Shown here one piece after another: positions 44,765 to 55,511 of a DNA stretch of 64,000 nt; position 1 is the stretch's first letter; each line of letters opens with the position of its first letter. The DNA is taken from positions 1 through 64,000 of the forward strand of contig CAMBBS010000015.1 of the NCBI GenBank assembly GCA_945863875.1. Reading direction: 5' to 3'. The position numbers and the translations under genes are program-made. Origin of the DNA: Desulfopila aestuarii DSM 18488 (GTDB lineage: Bacteria; Desulfobacterota; Desulfobulbia; Desulfobulbales; Desulfocapsaceae). Below the pieces are notes generated by a model. That model ran no database searches. It was given only the letters and a program-made list of their open reading frames with translations, and was not told where the DNA came from.

Positions 44765-46024
44765 ATGAAAACCCTGCAGACAAACCGACAGATCGACCGG
44801 CTGCTCATCGATTACGTGATGTGTGAGGCGGCTGTCATTGCTCTAGTCATCAATGCATCCGGAAAAATTGAGCAGACCAATGCGCACATGGACAGACTGG
44901 CCGGCGGCTCAGTGGTCGGCAGATCCTTTGCCGCGCAGATCATCGATTTTCACGACACCTTTGACATCGATAAATATCTTCCGGCAAGCGAGCGGCCTTT
45001 CCTGTTCAATATCAAAACACACCACGGGCTGCCCCAGACCTACTACTTTCATTTCCATCGTCTTCTCGACGACAAAATCCTCGCCATCGGCCAACAGGAT
45101 GCCGGAGAAACGGAAAATATGCGCAGTACCCTGGTCGGACTGAACAATGAACTGAACAATTTAACGCGTCAGTTGCAGAAAAAAACAGCCGCGCTGGAAA
45201 GACTCGACGCCCAGAAGAACCAGTTTTTCGGCATAGCCGCCCATGACATCCGCCAGCCCCTCAGTGTCATTAAAATGTTCAGCGAATTTCTCGACACTGA
45301 AACCACCGAGCAACTCAGCAGCTCGCATCGTGAGTTTCTCGGCTATATCAGAAAATCCGCCCTGTTGATGGAGGATATCCTCAATGATTTCCTTGATTTT
45401 TCTGTCTTTGAAGCCGGCCAGCTGACCCTGCACAAGTCGCCAACCGACATCACCCCCTGGCTGGCGCAAGCAGTACTGCCGAGCAGCATGCTGGCGTCGC
45501 AAAAGGGCGTTGAGATTGTCGTTACGCCTCCAAATGACGGGTCACTTCTATTTATCGACACCTCGAAAATGGCCCAGGTTGTCAACAACCTCCTCGGTAA
45601 TGCCTTAAAATTCTCCCATTCGGGCGATCGGATTGTGGTCGAGCTGTTCTTTTCCGATACGGAAATAGTACTCAGCGTGCAGGATCAAGGCCCTGGAATT
45701 TCCCGAGAAAACCAGCAACGCCTGTTTGAACCATTTGTCAGGCTGCATGCTGCGCCGCGGCTGAGTGAGAAAAGTTCGGGCCTCGGCCTGGCGATTGTTA
45801 AAAAAATAGTCACCGCCCATGGCGGACGGGTATGGGTGGAAAGCGAACCGGGCCAGGGGGCCACCTTTTTTGTGGCACTGCCGCGAACAGACCCGGCAAC
45901 TCCCGCCGGAAACGTAAATAAAGACAGATTGACAAACAAAAATCAGGTAAGTACTCTGCTCCGCAAAAAAGCGATAGATAATTCCCAGGAGCCCCCTGCC
46001 CCAAAAAGCGTATTGCCTCAATGA
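44765..46024 (+). CDS. PAS-type sensor histidine kinase
   Basis: 419 residues without membrane helices, so cytoplasmic. Residues 18-112 are PAS-like (VIALVINASGKIEQTNAHMDRLAGG), then a coiled coil (118-150), HisKA with phospho-acceptor H160 in AAHDIRQPL, and HATPase with NLLGNALKFSHSG, DQGPGISRENQQRLFEPF and GLGLAIVKKIVTAHGG. A polar tail of about 40 residues follows. The stop overlaps the response regulator gene by four nt, so they form a cognate pair. The soluble form suits input from the neighbouring B12 protein. Confidence 0.9.
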   Translation: MKTLQTNRQIDRLLIDYVMCEAAVIALVINASGKIEQTNAHMDRLAGGSVVGRSFAAQIIDFHDTFDIDKYLPASERPFLFNIKTHHGLPQTYYFHFHRLLDDKILAIGQQDAGETENMRSTLVGLNNELNNLTRQLQKKTAALERLDAQKNQFFGIAAHDIRQPLSVIKMFSEFLDTETTEQLSSSHREFLGYIRKSALLMEDILNDFLDFSVFEAGQLTLHKSPTDITPWLAQAVLPSSMLASQKGVEIVVTPPNDGSLLFIDTSKMAQVVNNLLGNALKFSHSGDRIVVELFFSDTEIVLSVQDQGPGISRENQQRLFEPFVRLHAAPRLSEKSSGLGLAIVKKIVTAHGGRVWVESEPGQGATFFVALPRTDPATPAGNVNKDRLTNKNQVSTLLRKKAIDNSQEPPAPKSVLPQ

Positions 46025-46650
46025 TTAATATTATCACAGCAGACGACCATGCCCTGATTCGTAAAGGAATCAAGCATATCCTGTCAAAAACCGCCGATAT
46101 GCGGATAATTGACGAGGCGGAAGACGGCCGACAGCTGCTCAAAAAGCTTCGCAGTGCGCACTATGACCTTATTCTCCTGGATATTACCATGCCCGGCATG
46201 GATATTTTTGAGCTGGTCAGAGAAATAAAACATCTCCAACCGGATCTGCCGATCCTCGTCCTGTCGATGCTGCCGGAAGAACAATTCGGCCTGCAGCTGT
46301 TGAAGGCCGGCGTCAATGGCTATCTCAATAAATCCTCGGATCTGAACAACCTGGTCAATGCAGTCCAGCAGATAATCTCCGGGCAAAAATACATCGGCCC
46401 GGCCCTTGCCGATAAACTTGCCCAAGCCCTGCTGCAAAAGAGCGACGCTCCGCGACATGAGTTGCTGTCGGAGCGAGAATTCCAGGTGCTCTGCCTTATC
46501 GCCAAGGGTATAACCGTCTCGGAGATCGCCGAACAGCTTTTTCTCTCGGTGAAAACCATCAGTACCTATCGAAGCCGGATACTGGCCAAGATGGACATGG
46601 ACAACAGCGCCCAGCTCACCTACTATGCCATCCAGAACCGCCTGGTCTGA
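46021..46650 (+). CDS. NarL/FixJ-type response regulator
   Basis: 209 residues. The receiver (1-120) has the acidic pair D8-D9, phospho-acceptor D54 (LILLDITMPGM) and the later K (YLNKSSD). A LuxR-type helix-turn-helix follows (LLSEREFQVLCLIAKGITVSEIAEQLFLSVKTISTYRSRI). It is translationally coupled to the kinase gene. It probably controls transcription of this cluster or distant genes. Confidence 0.93.
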   Translation: MINIITADDHALIRKGIKHILSKTADMRIIDEAEDGRQLLKKLRSAHYDLILLDITMPGMDIFELVREIKHLQPDLPILVLSMLPEEQFGLQLLKAGVNGYLNKSSDLNNLVNAVQQIISGQKYIGPALADKLAQALLQKSDAPRHELLSEREFQVLCLIAKGITVSEIAEQLFLSVKTISTYRSRILAKMDMDNSAQLTYYAIQNRLV

Positions 46651-46828
46651 CCGCTAAACCCCCCTCCCCCAACAGTTCACCTCCCGTCCCGTAGGACAAA
46701 CCCGGACAGACTTTTCCGTTTTTGTCCTATATTTTTTCTCTGCATAATCCTTTACCATTAATCTTCTGGTTCTTTCGGTTTGCGAAAGATTTTCTTACCG
46801 TATTTTTCCGCGCCCCGACGTTGTCACT

Positions 46829-49768
46829 ATGCCTACTCCAACGACCGTATCACCAGCGGCAGAAGTGCCGAAAACCCATGTCGAGCAAGCCCTCCCTGCC
46901 GCCGAGCCGTTTTATATCGTCGGCATCGGTGCATCCGCCGGAGGGCTTGAGGCCCTGGAGCAGCTGTTCCAGAACATGCCGGCAAACAGCGGCATCGGCT
47001 TTGTCGTCATTCAGCATCTCTCGCCGGATTACAAAAGCCTCATGGTCGAGCTGCTGTCAAAACATACATCCATGCGCGTACTCCGCGCGGAAAGTGATAT
47101 GGCGGTACTGCCGGACCGTATTTATCTCATTCCCCCCAAAAAAAGCATGACCATCCTGTATGGTTGCCTGCAGCTGAAAGAAAAAGATCCGGCCATCCCG
47201 GTCAATCTGCCGATCGACATTTTTTTTGCTTCTCTGGCCAGAGACAAGGGCGATCGAGCTATAGGCATTATCCTCTCCGGCACCGGAAGTGACGGCACGC
47301 GCGGTGTCCGGGCCATCAAGGAAGCGGGCGGGATGATCATGGTCCAGGAAGAACATTCGGCAAAATTCAACGGCATGCCGCGCAGCGCCGTGGCCACCGG
47401 GGTTGCCGATTTCATTCTGCCCGCCGAGGAGATGCCCGGCGATCTCATGGACTATGTGCAGCATCGCCGCAAACCGGCGGCAACAATTCTCCCGTTCACC
47501 AGCCTGTCGGACGACGACACGCTTGGGAAGATTTTTCAGCTCGTCAAAAACCAGACGAATATTGATTTTTCCAACTATAAACCGAGCACTGCGGGGCGAC
47601 GCATCCAGAGACGCCTGCACGTCAACCGCATCGAGACCCTCGCCGACTACCTGCAGCACATCATGCGCACACCGCGAGAGGTCTCGCAGTTATACAATGA
47701 GATGCTCATCGGGGTGACCAATTTCTTCCGGGACCCGGAAACGTTCGATAAACTTGAGAAGGATATCATCCCGGAATTATTCCGGGACCGGGATCGCAGA
47801 AACCCTATCCGGGTCTGGTGCAGCGGCTGCTCGACCGGAGAGGAGGCCTATTCCCTCGCCATTCTTTTTAAAGAGGCGATCGATTCCTGTGGACGACCGG
47901 TCGATGTAAAGATCTTTGCCACCGACATTGACCGGGACTCGCTCGAATTCGCCAGCGCCGGGGTATTTCCGGAAAGTATCGCCGCCGACCTGTCACGGGA
48001 ACGTCTGCAACGCTATTTTCGCAAGGCCGCCGGTAAGTACCGTATCTCGCGGCAGATCCGCGAGATGGTTGTTTTTGCCCCGCACAATCTCATCAACGAT
48101 CCACCTTTTACCCGCATCGATCTCATCAGTTGCCGAAATCTGCTCATCTATCTGCAACCGGTGCTGCAGCAAAAGATTTTTTCCTTCTTCTGTTTTTCAT
48201 TAAACCCGACTGGTTACCTCATGCTCGGCAGCAGTGAAAGCATTGGGGATTTTAACGATCAGTTTCGGACATTGAGCAGCAAGGGGAAGCTGTACCAGCT
48301 TCGCAGTGAAGGCAAAAAAGGCCTGTCGGCGCAGCTCAGTCTAGCCGGTGTGCAGCAGGGCACGTCCCTGGCCATGCCAAAATCACAGCACCTCCAACGA
48401 AAAAAAGATAAAGGCGAGGTCCTCGAGGTCATCTGCCGGGCCCTGATTGAATCACAGGGGAAATCGTGCATCGTGGTCAACGACCTGTTTCAATTGACCT
48501 ATGTCTTTGGCGAGGTGAACGACTTCATTTCCTTTACCACCGGTGAAGCCAGTCTGGATATTTTGTCCCTCGTCCCGAAACCGCTGTCACTGGTGTTGAG
48601 TACAACCTTGCATCGCGCCCGGAAGGAGAACAAAACAATCGTTTATAAGGGCGTTGTTCTCAATAAAGGCGCAGACACCCGGACCCTCAATGTCAGTGTA
48701 CAAAAGATGCTGGTCGACGACAACCAGCGCAGCTACTATTTTATTTTCCTCGAAAGTGTTGATAGAGTCCTCAATGACCAGGAGGTCTCGGCGGTTCTCG
48801 ACCTGCAGGAGCAGGCGGGTCGCAGGGTAAACGACCTGGAAAATGACCTGCAGTTCAGCCACGAAAATCTCCAGGCGACCATCGAGGAGATGGAGACCTC
48901 CAACGAGGAACTGCAGGCGACCAACGAAGAACTCCTCTCCTCCAACGAGGAACTGCAGAGCACCAATGAAGAACTGCAGTCGGTCAACGAGGAACTGTTC
49001 ACAGTGAACAACGAATATCAGAACAAGATCCAGGAATTGACTTCGGTAAACAATGACATAGATAATTTACTCCGCTGTACCGATATCGGTTCAACCTTTC
49101 TTGACAAAGAGTACATCATCCGCCGCTATACCCCCGCTGCCGCACAGTACGTCAATATCATAGAAAAAGATATCGGCCGCTCCTTCTTTGATCTCACCCA
49201 CCAGCTGCTCTACAAAACGTTCGCCGATGATGTTCGTTTTGTCATGGCCAGCAGTGAAATGGTCGCCACCGAAGTAAAACATAAAGAGGGCAACCCGGTC
49301 CTCATCAAAATTTTTCCTTATCTTGATGAACAGCAGAACATCAGCGGCGTTGTCATAAACTTCGTCGATCTTTCCGCCATCGCCAAAATTGAGCTGGAAT
49401 TGCTGCAGATGCACAAGGAAAAAGACATTATCCTCGATTCTCTGCCCGAGGCCGTCTTGTATTATAATCCCCAGCTGGAAGTTATCTGGGCGAACCAGAA
49501 GGCCTTCTTGACCCTGGAAATGACGGCAAAAGAACTGATTGGCCGGCGCGCCGGGCAGATCTGGCAAAACGATGCCAAGAGTACGGCGATATCTCCGGCC
49601 GGGCAGGCACTGGAAAAAGGCATTCCATGCGCACATACCCTAGAGAAAGGCCAGGGTAAAAAATGGTATGTCCAGTCCATTCCGGTCCATGACGCATGCG
49701 GATCAATACGAGCAATTATCCAGACTGCCCGTCCGGTTGACTTTGAAAATCACAAGGCGCTGCCATGA
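46829..49768 (+). CDS. CheB-CheR-PAS fusion protein
   Basis: 979 residues. CheB methylesterase domain about 28-215 (Ser in [12 protein letters not shown], His in [10 protein letters not shown], Asp in [11 protein letters not shown]), without a receiver. CheR methyltransferase about 230-500 ([43 protein letters not shown]). Then a long coiled coil (about 650-760) made of repeats like [13 protein letters not shown], and PAS domains to the C-terminus. Such fusions are thought to modify receptors or act as sensory scaffolds outside classical chemotaxis. Its stop overlaps the hybrid kinase gene by four nt, implying a shared pathway. No strong ribosome-binding site precedes the chosen ATG. Confidence 0.9.
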   Translation: MPTPTTVSPAAEVPKTHVEQALPAAEPFYIVGIGASAGGLEALEQLFQNMPANSGIGFVVIQHLSPDYKSLMVELLSKHTSMRVLRAESDMAVLPDRIYLIPPKKSMTILYGCLQLKEKDPAIPVNLPIDIFFASLARDKGDRAIGIILSGTGSDGTRGVRAIKEAGGMIMVQEEHSAKFNGMPRSAVATGVADFILPAEEMPGDLMDYVQHRRKPAATILPFTSLSDDDTLGKIFQLVKNQTNIDFSNYKPSTAGRRIQRRLHVNRIETLADYLQHIMRTPREVSQLYNEMLIGVTNFFRDPETFDKLEKDIIPELFRDRDRRNPIRVWCSGCSTGEEAYSLAILFKEAIDSCGRPVDVKIFATDIDRDSLEFASAGVFPESIAADLSRERLQRYFRKAAGKYRISRQIREMVVFAPHNLINDPPFTRIDLISCRNLLIYLQPVLQQKIFSFFCFSLNPTGYLMLGSSESIGDFNDQFRTLSSKGKLYQLRSEGKKGLSAQLSLAGVQQGTSLAMPKSQHLQRKKDKGEVLEVICRALIESQGKSCIVVNDLFQLTYVFGEVNDFISFTTGEASLDILSLVPKPLSLVLSTTLHRARKENKTIVYKGVVLNKGADTRTLNVSVQKMLVDDNQRSYYFIFLESVDRVLNDQEVSAVLDLQEQAGRRVNDLENDLQFSHENLQATIEEMETSNEELQATNEELLSSNEELQSTNEELQSVNEELFTVNNEYQNKIQELTSVNNDIDNLLRCTDIGSTFLDKEYIIRRYTPAAAQYVNIIEKDIGRSFFDLTHQLLYKTFADDVRFVMASSEMVATEVKHKEGNPVLIKIFPYLDEQQNISGVVINFVDLSAIAKIELELLQMHKEKDIILDSLPEAVLYYNPQLEVIWANQKAFLTLEMTAKELIGRRAGQIWQNDAKSTAISPAGQALEKGIPCAHTLEKGQGKKWYVQSIPVHDACGSIRAIIQTARPVDFENHKALP

Positions 49769-51840
49769 GTACACGCGGGGATAATCTCAAATTTGATTCG
49801 TTGCGCACCTTGGCCGAACAGATTGTCGGGAACAAAACAGACGACAAAATAGCCGTGGCACACGATGAGGTGAAAACTCTGCTCCATGAACTGCAGGTCT
49901 ATCAGGCGGAACTGGAGGTACAGAACGAAGAATTACGCAGCCTGCAGAACCAGCTGGAAACAAGTCGCAACAGATATTACGAACTGTTTGACTGCGCCCC
50001 GGTCGGCTACATCATCATCGACGCACACTTTGCCGTCACCGAAATCAATTCGACCGCGCTGGAACAGCTGGGAAAATACCGGCAGGAAATGGTCAATCGC
50101 TCCCTGCTGCATATCGTCAGCAGCAAGGATCACAGCCGCATGGTCTCCTTCCTGCGCACCATCGCCCGAAGCAATGAACGCCATGAAATCCTCGTCGAAT
50201 TAATCCGCGCCGACGGTTCGATTATCAATGCGCGCCTCGACGCCGTCCGTTCCGAAGGCAAAACGGAGGCCAACGATCATCATCTCCTCACCTTAACGGA
50301 TCTTACCGAACTGCAGAAGGCCCAGGATGCCCTCGAAAAAAGTGAGAGTATCTATCGCACCCTGGTGGACTATTCCGTCGATCATATTTTCCTCCTGGGC
50401 ACCGATGGAATATATCTAGCGAGCAACGATAATGTCGGCCATCTCGGCTATCAAAGCGGCAGGGAGCTGGTCGGCCGACATTTCAGCGAGGTCTATCCAG
50501 AGGACGTGGCGGAGCTGTACCACCTTAAATTCGGCCAGGTTGTCACCAGCAAGAGACCTATTACCTTTGAACACGATTTAAAAACCGACGCGCAGCGCAT
50601 CTTTCACCATGACCGCCTCTATCCGATTTTTAAGGGAAAGACGTTATGGGCCGTCGGTGGGATCTGCCGAGACACCACCGAACAAAAAATCGCCCAGAAA
50701 AAAAATGACCAGCTGATCGCTGATCTGCAGCAAAAACAAAAAATAGAATCCCTCGGCACCCTGGCCGGAGGCATCGCCCACGATTTCAACAATATTTTAA
50801 CGGCGGTACTGGGCTACACCGAACTCTCACTCGAAGGAATAGAAAAAGGCACGCGCATGGAAGAAGATTTGAAAAAAGTTTTGCAGGCGGGAATCAGGGC
50901 CAAAAATCTGGTGGCACAAATTCTTGCCTACTCCCGTAAATCAAACGAAGAACTGCATCCCGTCCGCATAGATGAAATGGCCCAGGAAGTATTGAAGCTC
51001 ATCCGGCCTTCCCTCCCCTCCTCAATCGACATTATTTTTGCTGCCGAGAGCAATGCAAAAATTTTGGGTAATGCCACCCAGGTCCACCAGATATTGATGA
51101 ATCTGTGCAGCAACGCGGCCCATGCCATGCAGGAAAAAGGTGGTGTTCTGACAATCGGCATCAAGGATGTACACCTGGAGAAAGGTGACTATGTCGAGAT
51201 ACAGGTGTCCGACACCGGCCTCGGCATACCACCCGCGATCATTGACAAGGTCTTTGATCCCTATTTTACCACCAAGGGGTTGGGGACAGGCACCGGCATG
51301 GGTCTTTCCGTCGTCCTCGGCATAGTTGAGAGTTATGGCGGGGCAATTGATTTGGAGAGCCGGCAGGGCCAGGGTACCACTGTGCATATTTATATACCGG
51401 TTATCCAGCATGGGAGCGATTCCCCGCTGCTGCAACAATCGAAACCGCTGGACCCGGGCAAAGGACGAATTCTCTTTATCGACGACGAGGAGACCATTGT
51501 GGCGATGAACAAGCGTATTCTCGAACGTTTGGGGTATCAGGTAACAGGGTATGCCAGCAGCCTCGACGCTCTGGAATGTTTTCGCCGGCAACCAAATTCT
51601 TTTGATTTAATACTTACCGACATGACCATGCCGGGAATAAACGGCGAGGATCTGGCCCTTGCGGCGATGCAAATCCGCGCCGATATACCGATTATCCTCT
51701 GCAGCGGCTACAGCTACATCATGACCCCCCAGCGGGCAAAGGAGCTCGGCATTAAGGCCTTTTTCATGAAACCTGTCGACAAAAGAGAACTGGCGCAAAC
51801 CCTGGGAGAAATTCTCAATCCTGCCGAAATTGATGCGTAA
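49765..51840 (+). CDS. PAS hybrid histidine kinase with receiver domain
   Basis: 691 residues, cytoplasmic. The N-terminus has a coiled coil (LLHELQVYQAELEVQNEELRSLQ), then two PAS domains (about 70-185 and 195-310), HisKA with GGIAHDFNNILTAVLGY, HATPase (LMNLCSNAAHAMQ, DTGLGIPPAIIDKVFDPYFTTK) and a receiver at about 570-685 (FDLILTDMTMPGING). The FNN-type H-box is typical of kinases with attached receivers. It is coupled to the CheB-CheR gene and has no DNA-binding output of its own. Confidence 0.92.
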   Translation: MSTRGDNLKFDSLRTLAEQIVGNKTDDKIAVAHDEVKTLLHELQVYQAELEVQNEELRSLQNQLETSRNRYYELFDCAPVGYIIIDAHFAVTEINSTALEQLGKYRQEMVNRSLLHIVSSKDHSRMVSFLRTIARSNERHEILVELIRADGSIINARLDAVRSEGKTEANDHHLLTLTDLTELQKAQDALEKSESIYRTLVDYSVDHIFLLGTDGIYLASNDNVGHLGYQSGRELVGRHFSEVYPEDVAELYHLKFGQVVTSKRPITFEHDLKTDAQRIFHHDRLYPIFKGKTLWAVGGICRDTTEQKIAQKKNDQLIADLQQKQKIESLGTLAGGIAHDFNNILTAVLGYTELSLEGIEKGTRMEEDLKKVLQAGIRAKNLVAQILAYSRKSNEELHPVRIDEMAQEVLKLIRPSLPSSIDIIFAAESNAKILGNATQVHQILMNLCSNAAHAMQEKGGVLTIGIKDVHLEKGDYVEIQVSDTGLGIPPAIIDKVFDPYFTTKGLGTGTGMGLSVVLGIVESYGGAIDLESRQGQGTTVHIYIPVIQHGSDSPLLQQSKPLDPGKGRILFIDDEETIVAMNKRILERLGYQVTGYASSLDALECFRRQPNSFDLILTDMTMPGINGEDLALAAMQIRADIPIILCSGYSYIMTPQRAKELGIKAFFMKPVDKRELAQTLGEILNPAEIDA

Positions 51841-52089
51841 AAAGAGTTGACGATTTTGTCTCACCGAGCTGAAGGACGCCTTATCATATCCACGCCCACA
51901 ACCAACCGGCGGTTGAAAAAATTATCGACGCCGGCGACCTGGCACTATTCTTATTCGACCATATTGTTTGCTGCTCTTTAACAACAAGCTCTCCCGGGAA
52001 CGGTGGTCTTTCTCAAATCCATGTCTTTGGCGCGACGAGAGTAACGGCCAAAGCCGCTCTCGACGTCTGATAAATCACAGGTGAATGCT
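51841..52089. other. Intergenic region with a start-less open frame
   Basis: About 250 bp. A plus-strand frame stays open from about 51884 to a TGA at 52068-52070 (includes QPAVEKIIDAGDLALFLFDH) but has no start codon or ribosome-binding site. It may be a gene remnant or chance. AGGTGA before 52090 serves the amidase gene. Confidence 0.3.
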
Positions 52090-52905
52090 ATGCCGGCTAT
52101 GACAATCGGTTTGTCGCAAATGAACTCCCGCGACAACAAACAGGACAACCTTGCCGCCGCCGAAAGCTCCATCGAGCACCTGGCGAAAAAGGGGGCAACA
52201 TTGATTATGCTGCCGGAAAATTTCAATTTTATGGGCCCGGAAGCGGTCCGGCGGGACAACGCGGAACCCCTCGGCCAATCGCCAAGCCTCGACCGGATAC
52301 GCCATCTGGCCGCCAGGCTGAAGGTCCATGTGCATATCGGCAGCTTTATGGAGCAGGACGGCAGCCGGTTTTTCAATACCGGCCTCGTCTTCGATGACAC
52401 GGGGGAGCAAATCGCCAGGTACCGAAAAATCCATCTCTTTGATGTAGAAATCCCCGGCGGCAAGAGCTACCGCGAATCGGATACCATTTCCCCGGGCAGC
52501 GAGTTGGTTACTTTCTCCATCGGGAGGTTTACCTTCGGCATGGCCACCTGTTATGACCTGAGATTCCCCGAACTCTTCCGACGCCTGGCGGATATGGGCG
52601 CCGATGTGCTCCTGCTGCCGGCGGCCTTTACCCTGCAGACCGGCCGGGACCACTGGGAACTGCTGCTGCGGGCCCGGGCCGTGGAGAATCTGTGCTGGGT
52701 CGCCGCCGCCGGACAATGGGGACCGTCTCCCCCGGATAATCTGACCTTCGGCAGAAGCATGGTCATCAACCCCTGGGGGCTGGTTGTCAGCCAGGCACCG
52801 GACGGGGTGTCAACCATAACCGCCGAGCTCGACCTTGACACCATGCGGGGAATACGCACGAGGTTTCCCGCGCGCAGCCATATCCGGCGGGATCTTTTTT
52901 CCTGA
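52090..52905 (+). CDS. Carbon-nitrogen hydrolase (Nit/omega-amidase family)
   Basis: 271 residues from ATG 52090 with AGGTGA upstream; a GTG at 52081 is less likely. The nitrilase triad is present: Glu in LIMLPENFNFMG, Lys in YRKIHLFDVE and Cys in MATCYDLRFPELFR. Bacterial Nit1/Nit2-like enzymes hydrolyse deaminated glutathione or 2-oxo-acid amides as metabolite repair. The substrate cannot be fixed from sequence. It is a single gene after the signalling cluster. Confidence 0.9.
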   Translation: MPAMTIGLSQMNSRDNKQDNLAAAESSIEHLAKKGATLIMLPENFNFMGPEAVRRDNAEPLGQSPSLDRIRHLAARLKVHVHIGSFMEQDGSRFFNTGLVFDDTGEQIARYRKIHLFDVEIPGGKSYRESDTISPGSELVTFSIGRFTFGMATCYDLRFPELFRRLADMGADVLLLPAAFTLQTGRDHWELLLRARAVENLCWVAAAGQWGPSPPDNLTFGRSMVINPWGLVVSQAPDGVSTITAELDLDTMRGIRTRFPARSHIRRDLFS

Positions 52906-53003
52906 GAGGTTTGTCGGTTACTTCCCTCCCTGCAGCTGGTCAATCCCCACCCGGTCAACACCCGCCGTCTTTTTCCGGTCGGATTGCACGGCATCACCGG
53001 TTT

Positions 53004-53318
53004 TTATTTCCTCGATGGCAGACCATGCACCAGCGTCAGAGATACCATGGAGGTTCCCGCCCTTCTAAATGCGGATATCGCCTGATAATCGGCATCCGCA
53101 TACCAGTCTTTCGCCGCCTGCTCTGAAGGGAATTTGAAAATGATAATACGTCCTTCACGGGGAGAATGACCTTCAAGGTGGATCGGCCGATCGTCGTAGG
53201 TGACAAACTCGCCCTGGTGTTTTTTGAGGATTGGAAAAAATTCTTTCTCGTATTTTCGATAGGTATCTGCATCGGTCACGATCAGATTGACAACCATGTA
53301 TACTGGAATATCTGCCAT
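53004..53318 (-). CDS. DUF1330 family protein
   Basis: 104 residues, ferredoxin-like (dimeric alpha/beta barrel) fold expected. Matches include VYMVVNLIVTDADTYRKYEKEF, HLEGHSPREGRIIIFKFPS and AAKDWYADADYQAI, all typical of DUF1330. The function of the family is unknown. It stands alone, convergent with the amidase gene. Confidence 0.85.
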   Translation of the reverse strand: MADIPVYMVVNLIVTDADTYRKYEKEFFPILKKHQGEFVTYDDRPIHLEGHSPREGRIIIFKFPSEQAAKDWYADADYQAISAFRRAGTSMVSLTLVHGLPSRK

Positions 53319-53590
53319 AGTTTCACCTTTATCCTTTGAGACGAATTAATAATCGTACAAGTCATGCGGGCTTTCATCGGCGCAAAAAATCAATGCGACG
53401 ACGCACTCTAGCAGGATATAAATGGAAATTCAAACAGTTGGTGAGTGATATCTGAAAATGAAGGGAGGAAAGATCCCGAAGGTCAGAAAGCTCATCCTCA
53501 GGATAAATATTTCTTTTCTTGTAATTTTGTGATAGCGTTTTCACATAAATCAGTTCTTTATATGTAATAAAAATAACTATTAGTGAACAT

Positions 53591-54010
53591 ATGAGCTACA
53601 AAAGAATCCATGTACGCGTCCCAATCCAGGGGGAAGCTCTCCTGCTCTCCTGCAAAGACACCTCCATCAAGGCGCAGACAATTGACATCAGCCATGGAGG
53701 GGTCGCCATAACCAGCCCTGATGAGCCCCTCACCGAAGACACCTACGACATCATCATAACATTCAAGGATAGAAAAAAAATCAAGCTTGCCGCTTATCTC
53801 GTCAGGCAGGAGGACGGGGTTTTAGGATTTAAAACCGACAAGATAGACAGGGATAGTTTGCAAATCATTACCGACCTTGTTTTTGCATATCAAGAAACAA
53901 ACGATTTCATTAAACAAATCGACGAGCACAACCTTTTCGGTCAATCTTTTGTCGATGAAGAAGGTAAAGAGCTCGATATTACGTTTAATGTTGATTTGGA
54001 AAAACCGTAA
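53591..54010 (+). CDS. PilZ-domain protein
   Basis: 139 residues. The c-di-GMP motifs are RIHVRVPI (RxxxR, residues 5-9) and DISHGGVAI (D/N-x-S-x-x-G, about 33-40). The PilZ barrel extends to about residue 90; the rest is polar. It probably responds to c-di-GMP. Local base composition is lower in GC than its neighbours. About 100 bp separate it from the MOT1-type transporter gene. Confidence 0.82.
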   Translation: MSYKRIHVRVPIQGEALLLSCKDTSIKAQTIDISHGGVAITSPDEPLTEDTYDIIITFKDRKKIKLAAYLVRQEDGVLGFKTDKIDRDSLQIITDLVFAYQETNDFIKQIDEHNLFGQSFVDEEGKELDITFNVDLEKP

Positions 54011-54113
54011 TATTGCGTATAATCCACTCGATATCACTCTTTTTTCAACGTCTTATCGTCAATCTTTTCTCCCTTCGCTTATCGTAAAAAGAGAAAAAAA
54101 CAAGGTGACTCTT

Positions 54114-55331
54114 ATGGATGCAGGGCACAACGACAAGACGCGCTCCCCTGCCGGCTCGCGCCTCCTGCGGTTTGACCGGGTGGAGATGGGTGGTGCCTTT
54201 GGCGATCTGGGCACCTTGCTGCCGATAGTTGTCGCCATGATTTTTATCAACAAATTGAGCCCCTCTTCGGTCTTCTTAGCCTTTGGCCTCTTTTACCTGG
54301 TGTCCGGATACTATTATCGTTTACCGATCCCCGTGCAGCCGTTAAAGGCGGTCGGCGCTATCGCTATTGCCTATCCAGCTGTCATCACCGAATCGGTCAT
54401 CGGGGCTTCGGGCGTCATTTTCGGAGCCTTCCTGCTGGTGCTTGCCCTGTCCGGCATGATTGACCGCATCGCCAGACTTTTTTCTCCGGCCGTTGTCCGG
54501 GGCATTCAGTTTACCCTGGGACTGATTTTCCTCAAAAAGGGTATCGAACTGATTATCGATAGGGATATTTTCATGTCCGGGCTGCCGGGAAAATTCGCCG
54601 GCTATCCGGTTAATCTGCTCATCGGCATTGCCGTCTTCTGCCTGGTGCTGCTCCTGCTTGACAACAAGCGATATCCGGCGGCGCTGGCCGCTCTCGCTGT
54701 TGGCATCGTTTCCGGTATTGCGCTGGGTGGTTTTGCCGGACAGACGCTTTCTTTCGGACCAACGGAGATGCAGCTTATCAAACCGACCATGGCCGATTAC
54801 TGGACCGCCCTGATCATGTTAATCCTGCCGCAGATTCCCCTGACCATCGGCAACGCCTGCGTAGGAACCGCCGACACCTGCAGCAGCCTCTTTACCGGCA
54901 ATCCGCAGCTTGCCAAGGCCAAGGCCGGCAAATTCGCCTTTTCCATGGGGATAATGAATCTGCCCGCCGGCTTGCTCGGCGCTGTACCGATGTGCCATGG
55001 CACAGGCGGCCTGGCGGCACATTACCGATTCGGGGCCAGAACCGGCGGTGCACCAATCATGATCGGTATCTTTTTTGTGGTCATGGCTCTGCTCTTCGGC
55101 GAACTAGGCTTCTCCCTGCTGGCCGCGATTCCCAAGTCGGTTCTCGGGGTTCTTCTGGTCTTTGCCGGGCTGGAACTCTGTCCGCTGTTGAGAAACCTGA
55201 AGACCAATGAGGAATATTTTATTGCCCTGCTCATCGCCGGTATCGCCCTGGTTGTCCCGAACATGGGCTGGGCCTTTGCCATCGGCATCGTCACGGATCT
55301 TTTTATGAGAAAAATGAAGATCAAGATTTAA
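54114..55331 (+). CDS. MOT1-type sulfate/molybdate transporter
   Basis: 405 residues with about 10-12 helices. The two family repeats are visible: GGAFGDLGTLLPIVVAM (about 26-42) with PIPVQPLKAVGAIAIAYP, and LPQIPLTIGNACVGTADT with MGIMNLPAGLLGAVPMCHGTGGLA. No STAS domain is present. The frame is open from 53877 but that part overlaps the PilZ gene; ATG 54114 has AAGGTGA upstream. It probably imports sulfate or molybdate, fitting other sulfur-anion transporters nearby. Confidence 0.88.
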   Translation: MDAGHNDKTRSPAGSRLLRFDRVEMGGAFGDLGTLLPIVVAMIFINKLSPSSVFLAFGLFYLVSGYYYRLPIPVQPLKAVGAIAIAYPAVITESVIGASGVIFGAFLLVLALSGMIDRIARLFSPAVVRGIQFTLGLIFLKKGIELIIDRDIFMSGLPGKFAGYPVNLLIGIAVFCLVLLLLDNKRYPAALAALAVGIVSGIALGGFAGQTLSFGPTEMQLIKPTMADYWTALIMLILPQIPLTIGNACVGTADTCSSLFTGNPQLAKAKAGKFAFSMGIMNLPAGLLGAVPMCHGTGGLAAHYRFGARTGGAPIMIGIFFVVMALLFGELGFSLLAAIPKSVLGVLLVFAGLELCPLLRNLKTNEEYFIALLIAGIALVVPNMGWAFAIGIVTDLFMRKMKIKI

Positions 55332-55511
55332 CCTGGAAACCAGGGACCACTTCCAGAGGCACCTTTAAGGACCGGGCGTCATGACAGATTGACGCCGTCT
55401 GCGCCGCCCGCTTCTTACCCGAGTGGATTATTCTTCCAACTCTTATGCCATAGCCTTGGGCTACCTGGTTGACATTCTCCCCGGCCTGAAGACCGAGGAA
55501 TCCACCAGCAC

